Shown: one piece after another, positions 7,739 through 15,051 of the stretch
Layout of the letters: each line of letters opens with the position of its first letter
Position numbering within the stretch: the stretch's first letter is position 1
Virus record (IMG/VR): IMGVR_UViG_3300035180_004109
Coordinates: 1 to 30,583 of that record
DNA from: a virus
DNA length: 30,583 nt
Strand: one strand, 5' to 3'
Position numbers and translations under genes: made by a program
The notes under the pieces: model-generated
What the model was told of the DNA's origin: nothing
Database searches by the model: none
Seen by the model: only the letters and a program-made list of their open reading frames with translations

Positions 7739-8289
7739 TTAGTTTCCTTTGTTGTGTTTAGCCTCCTCTTTGCGTATCCATACGAGTTCGTTGAATCGCA
7801 TGGCATACTGATCGTCCGTGAGTGTGTCCGGGTCTATGTGAAAATAGTAGCGGAGCATGGTGTCTACCTGCCGGAGCAGGTCATCCTCCGCTACTGTGTA
7901 TTCATCTAGCTTTTTTTTAGCTCGACGGTTTTTACCTGAATGAGGTTTTCGAGAAACGGAATGGCATTCAGGAAGTAGTCGTCATCGTTTCTGATCTCCT
8001 CGTCACCTTCGAGCCATACCGCGTCCAGGATTGCCTCCTGTATCTTGATATAGTCTCCCTGTCCGACCGTACGGGCGAGGGATGCGACATGGCGGTCAGG
8101 CTTGCGCAGGAATGCTGTCTTATCACCGACCTTCAGTACGAAGATTTCCGTGAGTGGTATCTTCTTGCCTGTAGCATCCGGGCGAGCGTGGGTCTTCTTT
8201 AGTTTTTCGATCTTCGCTTCGAGCGCCTTCGCTGTTTCGAGATCCTCATTCGTGGGCTGTACCGTTGTTGTTTGTTCGTGTCTTTTCAT
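7739..8289 (-). CDS. Tail assembly chaperone, long form by -1 frameshift
   Basis: A -1 slip at the A-run (7911-7918) joins residue 126 of the short form to a further 57 residues: KLDEYTVAEDDLLRQVD, then a middle part, ending EAKHNKGN. The total is 183 residues, with the TAA at 7739-7741, 3 bases before the tape-measure ATG. The extension has no start codon at its beginning, fills the whole gap before the tape measure, and reads as ordinary protein (LRYYFHIDPDTLTDDQYAMRF). This is the G/GT arrangement of many tailed phages, in which the minor long form carries a tape-measure-binding T domain. The shift is deduced from sequence, not shown experimentally. Confidence 0.75.
7906..8289 (-). CDS. 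Tail assembly chaperone, short (zero-frame) form
   Basis: The 127-residue product is Lys/Glu-rich and helical at its N-terminus, followed by a domain with FVLKVGDKTAFLRKPDRHVA. Its size and position between tube and tape measure fit lambda gpG and Mu gp41-type chaperones, which coat the tape measure during assembly. It ends VELKKS just after an eight-A run, where a -1 shift would extend it (see the long form). The ATG overlaps the tube gene stop by one base (TAATG). The family is assigned from context; the sequence itself is only weakly familiar. Confidence 0.7.
   Translation of the reverse strand: MKRHEQTTTVQPTNEDLETAKALEAKIEKLKKTHARPDATGKKIPLTEIFVLKVGDKTAFLRKPDRHVASLARTVGQGDYIKIQEAILDAVWLEGDEEIRNDDDYFLNAIPFLENLIQVKTVELKKS
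7911..7918 (-). other. Slippery A8 run for -1 ribosomal frameshift
   Basis: On the minus strand the message reads CTA AAA AAA AGC TAG. After a one-base backward slip the same run is read AAA AAG CTA GAT, which opens the 57-residue extension. A-A-A-A-A-A-G heptamers are among the most efficient bacterial -1 sites. The zero-frame stop follows one codon after the slip. Confidence 0.75.
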
Positions 8290-8705
8290 TAGATGGATGT
8301 TAAGCCAAGAAAGATAATAGGGAGTGTGATGGGCATACTCTTGGCACCTTGCTCCATCCCCTTTTCATACTTCGTAAACTCTACGCCGAGCAGCGAGTCC
8401 GTCTGTATCAGACGGGCACCTTTCGCGCGGTAGTTTGCGATCACCACGACGGAGATGTCGAGGATGTCGCTACCACCTGATGCGCGAGCTGCTTTGTTCA
8501 GATCGTCGAGCAGTCCTTTCAGGATGGTGATCTCACCCTCGTAGGATACATTGCCACGCTGGACGCTCAGTGGCTCATTGCCAGCGGCGTGGATGACCTC
8601 CTTCTCCTGTGTACGGCTGTACTTGAGGCCCTGCACCTTGCCGAGCTTGACACCGTCGATGAAGATTTCGAGGTCATTCCATTCACATTCTTTGCTATCA
8701 AACAT
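8289..8705 (-). CDS. Tail tube protein
   Basis: The 138-residue protein lies directly after the sheath gene in transcription order, the usual place of the tube gene. It has the tube pattern: an N-terminal strand with D-L-E-I-F-I-D-G-V-K-L-G-K-V-Q-G-L, then E-K-E-V-I-H-A-A-G-N-E-P-L-S-V-Q-R-G-N-x-x-Y-E-G-E-I, and a C-terminal strand with ITLPIIFLGL. These match the two-sheet fold of Mu gpM/XkdM-like tubes. It polymerises as rings around the tape measure. Length is normal. Confidence 0.75.
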   Translation of the reverse strand: MFDSKECEWNDLEIFIDGVKLGKVQGLKYSRTQEKEVIHAAGNEPLSVQRGNVSYEGEITILKGLLDDLNKAARASGGSDILDISVVVIANYRAKGARLIQTDSLLGVEFTKYEKGMEQGAKSMPITLPIIFLGLTSI

Positions 8706-8737
8706 TATTTATGTTTTAATTGGTTTTTAAATACGGT

Positions 8738-9910
8738 TTAAGCCAATGCCGGATTGTCAAATCCGAGGTTGACCACGATGTTGCCATTATAGCCCACCGG
8801 AGTGATCGTCAGGGATACCATCGTCTGATTGGTAGAGAGTACATTCTGCGTCGGGCTGATGAAGCACTTGACAGCGCTGATCTCTCCGCCTGCAGTCATG
8901 GAGCCGTTGATCTGTCCTTCGATCTTGGCCTCCAGGGTCTTGATCAGTCCCTGAGAGAGGGTGCCGTCAGCATTGACCGTGATCTCGTCGTCCAGCTCCT
9001 CGACGAAGGTGACATAAGCCAGTACCTGCGCCTTGTCTATCACCCGTCCGCGGGATATGAAATGATAGTCGTCCGTGTCTGCTGCGCAGGTATGGTCACC
9101 GCTCCAGTAGTAGCCTACTTTATTCGGGAATTTACGCGGTACATTATAGCCCTTGTCATGCATCACGCCGAGTCCGCTGAATGTGTCTACCTGAGCGGAG
9201 CCGACATACATGGTCACAGGCTTGAGCGGCCCGTCCTTGACGCGGCTCGCCTTGCGCTGTACGGGGATCGCTGCGAGGCGTCCCAGATACTCACCGACAC
9301 CGCATGAGCCATCGTCCAGCGATCCTCCGGTCACGATGCCGACACGATTGTCGGTCATGGTAGTGAGATCGGTGAGGTCAGCCTCTACACCTGAGAAGGC
9401 GCGGCCCTCGATCAGTGCCCTGAGCGGTGTCTGATTGTGTGCGAAGTCCGCAGCGAGCGCCTGTGCATTCGGTATGGCATCAAATACGTCAGCGTCGATA
9501 CCCGCAGTCACGTCGAGCGTGTAGCCTCCCGGAGCCGCGAAGTATGAACCCGCGATCCTGATGCGGCCCTGCGCATAGTTGAGCAGCTGGGTGATGCTAT
9601 TGGTATTAGTACGATCCCACATGTCGGCCTGCGTCATGGTGTCCGGCACGAGCATGATGTATAGCTCGGCGCCGTCTCCAGCCTCTGCGTAGAACTCACG
9701 AACCTGACGGTATGCGGCAGGGTTGTCTACCGGGGTGATGCCGATATTGACAGCATCCTGTAGAGAGGTGATGAGGCGCGGATCATTGATACCGATCTTG
9801 CCGCTCACTGCGACTCCGGTTCCGATGATACCTGCTACACCCTCGGCGAACTGGATCAAGCCTCCTAGCTGTCCGTTCAGTAAATTTATCCTTACGTTTG
9901 GTAAACCCAT
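8738..9910 (-). CDS. Contractile tail sheath protein (DUF2586-like)
   Basis: This 390-residue protein forms the contractile outer tail. The start (MGLPNVRINLLNGQLGGL) and the central motifs (FYAEAGDGAELYIMLVPDT, AIPNAQALAADFAHNQTPL, VGIVTGG with a D-D-G-S segment) resemble the DUF2586 sheath family of Bacteroidota Mu-like phages. The C-terminal domain (W-S-G-D-H-T-C-x-x-x-x-D-D-Y-H-F-I-S-R-G-R-V-I-D-K-A, later EITVNADGTL) has the conserved handshake-region features of phage sheaths. A hairpin attenuator precedes it on the transcript. Its presence defines the virion as a myovirus. Confidence 0.85.
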   Translation of the reverse strand: MGLPNVRINLLNGQLGGLIQFAEGVAGIIGTGVAVSGKIGINDPRLITSLQDAVNIGITPVDNPAAYRQVREFYAEAGDGAELYIMLVPDTMTQADMWDRTNTNSITQLLNYAQGRIRIAGSYFAAPGGYTLDVTAGIDADVFDAIPNAQALAADFAHNQTPLRALIEGRAFSGVEADLTDLTTMTDNRVGIVTGGSLDDGSCGVGEYLGRLAAIPVQRKASRVKDGPLKPVTMYVGSAQVDTFSGLGVMHDKGYNVPRKFPNKVGYYWSGDHTCAADTDDYHFISRGRVIDKAQVLAYVTFVEELDDEITVNADGTLSQGLIKTLEAKIEGQINGSMTAGGEISAVKCFISPTQNVLSTNQTMVSLTITPVGYNGNIVVNLGFDNPALA

Positions 9911-9927
9911 TTTTTGTGATGATTAAA

Positions 9928-9958
9928 TCAGGCTGCGAGCATCCTCCCCGCAGCCTGA
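9928..9958 (-). terminator. Hairpin attenuator before the sheath gene
   Basis: A perfect 10-bp stem (TCAGGCTGCG at 9928-9937 with CGCAGCCTGA at 9949-9958) encloses an 11-base loop. On the minus strand it is followed by TTTAATC, a weak U-run. It lies between the Ala/Lys-rich gene and the sheath gene of the same operon, so it more likely attenuates or processes the transcript than ends it. Confidence 0.65.
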
Positions 9959-9970
9959 CTGATGAATGAA

Positions 9971-10357
9971 TTATTTGTTTTCTGCAGCGGCGGCTTTGCC
10001 AGCAGCTTCCTTGTCGGCGAGAGCTTTATCAGCAGCGGCCTTGTCAGCGGCCTCCTTATCGGCGGCAGCTTTGTCAGCAGCAGCTTTCTTGTCAGCAGCG
10101 GCTTGTTGTGCCTTTGTCAGTGGCTTTTCTGATGGTGTCTTGATCTCTGCTTCTATAGACTCCTCGCCTGTCCAGGCTTCGGCCTCTGCGCGGGTGATGG
10201 TGGTGACATCAGTGCCGAGGTGAGCTGCGTGAGCATCAGCATACTTTTTCTCAAAGAAATGCTGTCCGTCAGTGGTGACGTGTACCTCATTGCGGATATA
10301 GTTTCCGTCCTCGCCTTTCTCGGCGTTCTTAGCGAAAATCCTTTTAGCTTTTTCCAT
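9971..10357 (-). CDS. Ala/Lys/Asp-rich protein, possible head accessory
   Basis: I take the ATG at 10355-10357 (MEKAKRIFAKN) as the start, because the more upstream ATG would read through the A-rich leader. This gives 128 residues. Residues 1-75 form a small domain (NYIRNEVHVTTDGQHFFEKKYADAHAAHLG). From about residue 85 it is a low-complexity helix of repeating A-A-D-K and A-A-D-K-E units, rich in Ala, Lys and Asp. It lies between capsid and sheath genes and is bracketed by two hairpins, so its dosage is probably tuned separately. Head decoration or head-tail joining is possible. I recognise no family. Confidence 0.6.
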   Translation of the reverse strand: MEKAKRIFAKNAEKGEDGNYIRNEVHVTTDGQHFFEKKYADAHAAHLGTDVTTITRAEAEAWTGEESIEAEIKTPSEKPLTKAQQAAADKKAAADKAAADKEAADKAAADKALADKEAAGKAAAAENK

Positions 10358-10404
10358 ATTGATTTTTTGATTTTGATTTTTTTTATTAACGTTTTGCACC
10401 CGGA

Positions 10405-10432
10405 AACCCCGCTCACTTGTGGTGGCGGGGCT
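10405..10432 (-). terminator. Hairpin attenuator after the major capsid gene
   Basis: On the minus-strand RNA, AGCCCCGC (10425-10432) pairs with GCGGGGTT (10405-10412), 8 bp including one G-U pair. That pair would be an A-C mismatch on the other strand, so the structure favours the minus-strand transcript. The inner CAC/GTG can extend it. No long U-run follows. Partial termination after a major capsid gene would lower expression of the downstream genes. Confidence 0.55.
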
Positions 10433-10456
10433 CCTTCGAACAAAAACAAACAGTGG

Positions 10457-11572
10457 TTAAGCTGATGCTGCCTGTACGGCGACGATGATACCGCTGTTGT
10501 CAGCACGGCGGCGACGGCCACCGAGACGGAGCAGAGCAGAGTAGATATCACCCTGATATTCGGCACGATCCTGATTTTCAAAGAACTTGACTTCACCCAG
10601 GGCGCGAGTGACCGCATCCCTGTGCCAGAAGATCGCGACATCATTGGTCGTGTCGTCTATCGCTGCACCGTAGGCGCTGATAGTGGTAGTGGTCACTCCT
10701 CCGGGAGCGGTAGTCTCGGCATAGGCTACGGAGCTGCGCTCGTAGAATGTGAAACCTGCATACTTTCCTATCACTCCGGTCTCTTCATTGTAGAACTGAT
10801 TGAAAGCATTCTGCTGTGAATCAGTGAGAGAGTCGGTGAACTGCTGCATCATGTCAGACGAGAGGAGGCAGAAGCGATCAGTAGTAGGGACATTTTGCTT
10901 ATTCAGCTTAGTCATGATCTTCTTGACATCCTTATAGGTAAAGGCTTTCCTATTGCCTACTGCACCTTCGATAGCTGGTACTGCTGCACCTGTAGTGTAG
11001 TAGTAGGCTGTCTGCGGCAGGGCTGCAAGCCATGACAGGATGAGGTTATCTGCTGCTACTGTCGCGAGGGCACCTGAGTGATCACCATAGACGCTATTGA
11101 TCTTGTCATAGCTCGGCTCGACCTTTTCCGCATCGGTGATATGAGTAGGATCAGTAGAGTAGACATCCAGTGCATAGAGTACATCAGTATCCGCACGTCT
11201 GACTGCGACAGCTGGAAATACCGTTCGGTTTTTAACTACCGTGGGCAGTGCACCCGGCTGTGGTATATGGACGATCTTACCTCCGAGTACCTTGTCGTCA
11301 TCGCTGAAACAAGATTGCATGAACTGATTTAGTTTCCACAGACGCTCTAAGATATAGTTCGCCCACATTTCGACCTCGACACCGTTCCTTACTGAGGTTC
11401 TGGTAAAGTGGGGCTGTCGGAAATAGGCCACAGAGAAGACCATTGTAACGATGAGCGCGAGCATCAGCACTGCGGAGTTGATCCCGAATGCTGACAGCTT
11501 CGATATCATCGGAGATGCTATCAGCAGGAATGCCAGAAAGGGTATAAAGAATTTGAAAATGAAATTTTTCAT
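10457..11572 (-). CDS. Major capsid protein with hydrophobic N-terminus
   Basis: The 371-residue protein has the signature of Bacteroidota phage capsid proteins: EVEMWANYILERLWKLNQF, then a D-D-D-K-V-L-G-G-K-I-V-H-I-P-Q-P-G segment, V-V-K-N-R, and R-R-A-D-T-D-V-L-Y-A-L-D-x-Y-x-T-D-P. The C-terminal part (AIFWHRDAVTRALG, then Y-Q-G-D-I-Y-S-A-L-L-R-L-G-G-R-R-R-R) fits an HK97-fold P-domain. Residues 4-22 and about 32-50 are two strongly hydrophobic stretches (FFIPFLAFLLIASPM and VLMLALIVTMVFSVAYF) ahead of the capsid fold. The A/T-rich leader just before the ATG at 11572 supports translation of this extension. It follows the protease-scaffold gene, as in Mu. Confidence 0.8.
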   Translation of the reverse strand: MKNFIFKFFIPFLAFLLIASPMISKLSAFGINSAVLMLALIVTMVFSVAYFRQPHFTRTSVRNGVEVEMWANYILERLWKLNQFMQSCFSDDDKVLGGKIVHIPQPGALPTVVKNRTVFPAVAVRRADTDVLYALDVYSTDPTHITDAEKVEPSYDKINSVYGDHSGALATVAADNLILSWLAALPQTAYYYTTGAAVPAIEGAVGNRKAFTYKDVKKIMTKLNKQNVPTTDRFCLLSSDMMQQFTDSLTDSQQNAFNQFYNEETGVIGKYAGFTFYERSSVAYAETTAPGGVTTTTISAYGAAIDDTTNDVAIFWHRDAVTRALGEVKFFENQDRAEYQGDIYSALLRLGGRRRRADNSGIIVAVQAASA

Positions 11573-11627
11573 GATATTGATTGTGGTTTTAAATGAAAAT
11601 TAAATGGTGATTTTATGCGTGATCGGC

Positions 11628-12284
11628 TTAGACGTTCTTAGGGTCTTTGCCAAATTTTTCCCTGAACTTGAGTTTGTAAGTCTCGGTATCGTTCTTCAGG
11701 AGATATGGCAGTTCACCCGATCTGAAGAGCTCATCGTATGACTTGGCTGCGAGCTTGACGAGTTTTTCGTCTGCTACTGCGCCGCCTCCGCCGCCCTGCT
11801 CCAGTTGAGACTTGATGGTAGCCGGAGCCTTCATCGCGTCCAGTACCTGCTTGGTGCCTTCGAAATCAGCCTTTGCGAGGCGGATGTACATGTCCTTTTG
11901 CGAGAGCGTGATCTTACGCATCTTGACGGCTGTGTCGGCGAGAGATACACATTTCTCCTCCTGTGCCTGCTCGTCGGCGAGCTGCTGCTGCTCATCCATA
12001 TCGGCGAGCTTCTGAGTGCTGTCGGCGAGTGCCTTCTGGAGGGCGAGGATGAGCGCTACCTTCTGATCGTCGTCGAGATCAGCGGGGTCGGCATTCAGAT
12101 CGACGTCTGCATCCGGCTCGTCATCCGCTGCCGGATCATCTGCCAGTTTCAAAAGAGCTTTCGCAGCAGCGAGATCAGCTGCCTTCGGCGCTTTGGACGC
12201 TATAAACGTGGACTTGCTTTTGTCAGCGAGTTCGACCGTTTTTTTCGCAGCTGCTATCTGTGCTGTTGTGGGTTTTGTCTTCAT
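11628..12284 (-). CDS. Probable nested scaffold gene (in-frame internal start)
   Basis: An in-frame ATG at 12282-12284 (Met173, MKTKPTTAQIAAAKK) lies exactly at the protease/scaffold boundary. It is preceded by AATAATTCAAAAATCAAAA, an A-rich leader very like those before true starts in this genome (for example before 10357). Such leaders aid initiation in Bacteroidota, which rarely use Shine-Dalgarno sites. Starting here gives a 218-residue free scaffold with the full coiled and acidic region, parallel to Mu gpZ within gpI and lambda Nu3 within C. The internal start is inferred from sequence only. Confidence 0.55.
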   Translation of the reverse strand: MKTKPTTAQIAAAKKTVELADKSKSTFIASKAPKAADLAAAKALLKLADDPAADDEPDADVDLNADPADLDDDQKVALILALQKALADSTQKLADMDEQQQLADEQAQEEKCVSLADTAVKMRKITLSQKDMYIRLAKADFEGTKQVLDAMKAPATIKSQLEQGGGGGAVADEKLVKLAAKSYDELFRSGELPYLLKNDTETYKLKFREKFGKDPKNV

Positions 12285-12800
12285 TTTTGATTTTTGAATT
12301 ATTGGAAAAAGTTTATCGTATGTCTCCTCGGAGAGATGGATCGTATTGAAGTCATGATCGTAGAGCGCTACGCCGAGCGAGTCGGGATTTGATCCGATGT
12401 CGCAGATGCTTGCCTCTTTGAGTTTCCACTTGGTGACTGTGGGGCGCTCCTGTCCGGGCAGCAGATCGGCCTCCTCGATGGAGACCTCTATCGGCTCGGC
12501 ACCTGCGCTGCACATCTTGAGAAAACCCGCCTCTACCTTATTGTAAATCTTCATGGCGAACTCATCGCCATCGTCAAAGAACGGAGTAGCCCAGATGTTG
12601 TCACCCTCGACAGCGAGGTCGACCCAGTTGCCGATAGGGAGCAGCTGATCTGTGCTGTTGCCCTTTGGCCTGATGTGATTGAACAGCATCAGAGGGTTCT
12701 CATTGAAGTCATCCAGCACCACGCCGGAGGTGAGCATTCGGAAGCCCTGCGAGTTGAGACCGCTGGTAGAGATGATGAAACGTTTGCTGCTTTTTGGCAT
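11628..12800 (-). CDS. Prohead protease fused to scaffold
   Basis: The protein has 390 residues. Residues 1-160 resemble HK97-type serine protease (S78/U35): L-M-L-F-N-H at 38-42 gives the catalytic His42, L-K-M-C-S-A-G gives Ser98, and L-K-E-A-S-I-C-D-I-G-S-N-P gives an acidic residue near 129. Residues 173-390 are scaffold-like: Ala/Lys/Asp-rich coiled helices (LADSTQKLADMDEQQQLADEQ) with a very acidic centre (about 215-245). The C-terminus (LVKLAAKSYDELF, then FREKFGKDPKNV) is the likely capsid contact. Mu encodes the same pair as gpI and the nested gpZ. It is the first gene of late operon 1 and is read from the divergent control region. Confidence 0.8.
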   Translation of the reverse strand: MPKSSKRFIISTSGLNSQGFRMLTSGVVLDDFNENPLMLFNHIRPKGNSTDQLLPIGNWVDLAVEGDNIWATPFFDDGDEFAMKIYNKVEAGFLKMCSAGAEPIEVSIEEADLLPGQERPTVTKWKLKEASICDIGSNPDSLGVALYDHDFNTIHLSEETYDKLFPIIQKSKMKTKPTTAQIAAAKKTVELADKSKSTFIASKAPKAADLAAAKALLKLADDPAADDEPDADVDLNADPADLDDDQKVALILALQKALADSTQKLADMDEQQQLADEQAQEEKCVSLADTAVKMRKITLSQKDMYIRLAKADFEGTKQVLDAMKAPATIKSQLEQGGGGGAVADEKLVKLAAKSYDELFRSGELPYLLKNDTETYKLKFREKFGKDPKNV

Positions 12801-12812
12801 GTTTTAATGTCG

Positions 12813-12843
12813 TTTGACAGGGCAAACATCATATCTATTTTTG
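12813..12843 (+). promoter_or_regulatory. Bacteroidota-type promoter for late operon 2
   Basis: TTTG at 12813-12816, a 19-base spacer, then TATTTTTG at 12836-12843 match the -33 TTTG and -7 TAnnTTTG consensus exactly, with normal spacing. Transcription would start near 12850, leaving a leader of about 200 bases before the small terminase gene. Confidence 0.6.
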
Positions 12844-12860
12844 GCGCAGAAAAACGAACA

Positions 12861-12958
12861 ATTTGCATTAATCGCCTAATTGTACCATTAAGTTTCGCGC
12901 CGCGTACCGATTCAAATACTTCCTGTGATAGCCTAGCTACGCTAGGTCATATTTGCAT
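12861..12958. repeat. Two ATTTGCAT direct repeats, candidate activator sites
   Basis: ATTTGCAT followed by T/C-A occurs at 12861-12868 and 12951-12958, 90 bases apart. Both lie upstream of the minus-strand operon and inside the leader of the plus-strand operon. They may bind a late activator. Chance occurrence is possible for an 8-mer in A/T-rich DNA. Confidence 0.35.
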
Positions 12959-12961
12959 CAT

Positions 12962-13028
12962 GGGAGGGCGTGATGAGCGTCTGCGGACACACACGAAAAC
13001 CACGTCAGAGCTACCGTAGCGCCCTCCC
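12962..13028 (+). repeat. 9-bp inverted repeat with 49-base loop in late leader
   Basis: GGGAGGGCG (12962-12970) pairs perfectly with CGCCCTCCC (13020-13028). The 3' arm ends about 20 bases before the small terminase ATG, so folding could expose or hide that start. The loop contains a small GCTA-CCG-TAGC hairpin and no clear protein code. Confidence 0.55.
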
Positions 13029-13048
13029 TTTCTCTATAAAAATCATAC

Positions 13049-13495
13049 ATGGCTGAACTCACTAACCAACAGAAAAAAGACTGGGCGAAAACGCTCTACA
13101 CAAAGGAGAATCTGACCCAAAAGGAGATCGCCTCGCGTGTGAGCGTCAATCCTAACACGATAGGCCGATGGGTGCAGGAGGGCGAGTGGGATAAGCTGCG
13201 TATGAGTATGCTCATGACCCGCGAGGAGCAGCTGCGCAATCTCTACATGGAGCTACAGGAGCTGAATGAGTATATCAAGACGAAGGACAAAGGATTCCGC
13301 TTCGCAGACAGCAAGGAGGCAGACACGCGCCGCAAGCTGATCAGAGACATAAAAGACCTCGAAACGAAAGCCTCCATCGCGGAGATCATCGAGACGGCTA
13401 AGAAGTTCATCACATGGATCAAGCTATTCGACATGGAGCTGGCAAAGAAGATATCAGCGCTATTTGATGACTTCATAAAGGATAACCTGAGATGA
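13049..13495 (+). CDS. Terminase small subunit (HTH)
   Basis: The 148-residue protein has an N-terminal helix-turn-helix (residues 18-50: YTKENLTQKEIASRVSVNPN, then T-I-G-R-W-V-Q-E-G-E-W-D) of the kind found in small terminases, which recognise phage DNA for packaging. The rest is coiled (LRNLYMELQELNEYIKTKD) for oligomer formation, ending in a short helical C-terminus. It overlaps the large subunit gene by 4 bases. It is first in late operon 2 and follows the long structured leader. Confidence 0.8.
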   Translation: MAELTNQQKKDWAKTLYTKENLTQKEIASRVSVNPNTIGRWVQEGEWDKLRMSMLMTREEQLRNLYMELQELNEYIKTKDKGFRFADSKEADTRRKLIRDIKDLETKASIAEIIETAKKFITWIKLFDMELAKKISALFDDFIKDNLR

Positions 13496-15051
13496 AAGCA
13501 GAAGACAAACAGGCGCTCGCCTCCTGGGAGGAGTTTCGCAAGTCGATCAGGGAAAGTACGCCCGTCGATGAGGAGGAGAAACACGCTGACAAGCTGCGCC
13601 GTATCGCTGCGCTCGAAGCCGATCCACAGGCGTGGAAAGAATACTATTTCCCGAAATTTTTCAGCTCGCCATCACCCGACTTTCATCTCGAAGCGAGTGA
13701 GCGGCTGCATGATAACCTGAAAACAAACAGGCACTGGTATGAGGTGAGGCACTGGGCGCGTGGACTGTCGAAGACCACGACGGCGATGTTTGACGTGCTC
13801 TATCTGGTCATGACCGGGCAAATGACAGCGCCGATCATCTACACGAGCAGCACATTCAGCGTGGCGGATGCCTTCCTCACCAAATATCAGTGTCAGCTGG
13901 ATAGCAATCAGCGACTGATATCAGACTACGGCGTACAGGAGCAGCCCGGATCGTGGGCTACAGGAGACTTCACCACGACGAAGGGTGTGCGTTTCATCGG
14001 TATGGGTGCAGGACAGGCTCCGCGCGGATCAAGCAGCGAGGAGCTGCGGCCCGGATGCCTGATCATGGACGATTTCGACACCGATGAGGAGTGCCTGAAT
14101 ACGGAGATCATAGACAAGAAATGGAAGTGGTTTGAAAAGGCCCTGTTTTTCACCGTCGACGTATCAAAGCCCTACCTGATCCTGTGGCTCGGCAATATCA
14201 TCGCCGAGGACTGCTGCATAGTCCGTGCCTCAAAGATGGCTGACTACAGCGAGATCATCAATATACGAGATGAGTATGGCGTCTCCGTGTGGCCTGAGAA
14301 AAACAGCGAGGAGGACATAGACTACCAGATATCAAAGGTGAGCTGGGAGGCATCGCAGTCGGAGCTGTTTAATAATCCCGTCGTCCAGGGCAAAGCATTT
14401 CCCGAAATGAAGTATGGCAAATGTCCGCCTATCAAGGAGTGCCCCTTCATAGTAGTATACGCCGATCCCGCGACGAGCAACAGAGACAAGCCGACCGTCA
14501 AATCAAAGGCGCTGAACTCCTGCAAATCTGTGGTTGTAATAGGCTTCAAAGGGCCATTCAGATACGTGTATAAGGCGTATGTGGACAATATGAATCAGAG
14601 CCACTTCGTCGACTATCTTTTCGCGGCGCGGACGTACGCTACAGGTGCGAAATCGCTCTTTACCTTCATAGAGAATAACTCGCTGCAAAATCCATTCTAC
14701 GAGCAGGTGCTGAGACCTGCCATATCACGCAAAGGACGCGAGATCGGCAATGCGCTCGCCATCACGCCCGATGCCCGTGACAAGGGAGACAAGTACACCC
14801 GTATCGAAGCCACACTGGAGCCGATCAACCGCATGGGAAATCTGATTCTGAACGAGGAGGAGCGAAATGACCCTCACATGAAGCGACTGGAGGCACAGTT
14901 TAAGGCAGCAGGGCCAAACAGCAAGACGATGGACGGCCCCGATGCAGTCGAGGGCGCAGTATGGATCATCAACAGCAAGGCCGCAGCACTCACGAGCACC
15001 AAAATGACCGTGATCAGGCCAAATAAAAATCATTCATCAAAAAGAATATAA
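13492..15051 (+). CDS. Terminase large subunit
   Basis: This 519-residue protein is the packaging motor and headful nuclease, comparable to Mu gp28. The ATPase domain has a Walker A-like H-W-A-R-G-L-S-K-T-T (residues 87-96), Walker B C-L-I-M-D-D-F-D (189-196) and a coupling region near L-W-L-G-N-I-I. The nuclease domain begins at about residue 315 with V-V-Y-A-D-P-A-T (acidic Asp325) and continues with F-T-F-I-E-N-N-S-L-Q and the acidic D-G-P-D-A-V-E-G region near the C-terminus. Length and motif order are normal for a large terminase. It starts with an ATGA overlap with the small subunit. Confidence 0.9.
   Translation: MKAEDKQALASWEEFRKSIRESTPVDEEEKHADKLRRIAALEADPQAWKEYYFPKFFSSPSPDFHLEASERLHDNLKTNRHWYEVRHWARGLSKTTTAMFDVLYLVMTGQMTAPIIYTSSTFSVADAFLTKYQCQLDSNQRLISDYGVQEQPGSWATGDFTTTKGVRFIGMGAGQAPRGSSSEELRPGCLIMDDFDTDEECLNTEIIDKKWKWFEKALFFTVDVSKPYLILWLGNIIAEDCCIVRASKMADYSEIINIRDEYGVSVWPEKNSEEDIDYQISKVSWEASQSELFNNPVVQGKAFPEMKYGKCPPIKECPFIVVYADPATSNRDKPTVKSKALNSCKSVVVIGFKGPFRYVYKAYVDNMNQSHFVDYLFAARTYATGAKSLFTFIENNSLQNPFYEQVLRPAISRKGREIGNALAITPDARDKGDKYTRIEATLEPINRMGNLILNEEERNDPHMKRLEAQFKAAGPNSKTMDGPDAVEGAVWIINSKAAALTSTKMTVIRPNKNHSSKRI

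Larger units (their letters stand above)
12801..13048. promoter_or_regulatory. Divergent late control region
   Basis: This 248-base gene-free region separates the two late operons and must drive both. It holds a good plus-strand promoter (12813-12843), two copies of ATTTGCAT (12861-12868 and 12951-12958), a small perfect hairpin (CCTAGC, loop TAC, GCTAGG at 12932-12946) and a 9-bp inverted repeat with a long loop (12962-13028). For the minus strand I see only a weak -7 match (GATGTTTG at 12823-12830, one mismatch), so leftward transcription probably needs an activator. No ORF worth calling is present. Confidence 0.65.

Noticed and set aside
12962-13028. Hammerhead-ribozyme-like arrangement (TGATGAG ... 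CGAAA inside a closing stem)
   Set aside because: The invariant C before UGAUGA is a G, stem II has a mismatch and unpaired ACAC, and stem III does not form next to the would-be cleavage site. I keep only the inverted repeat.
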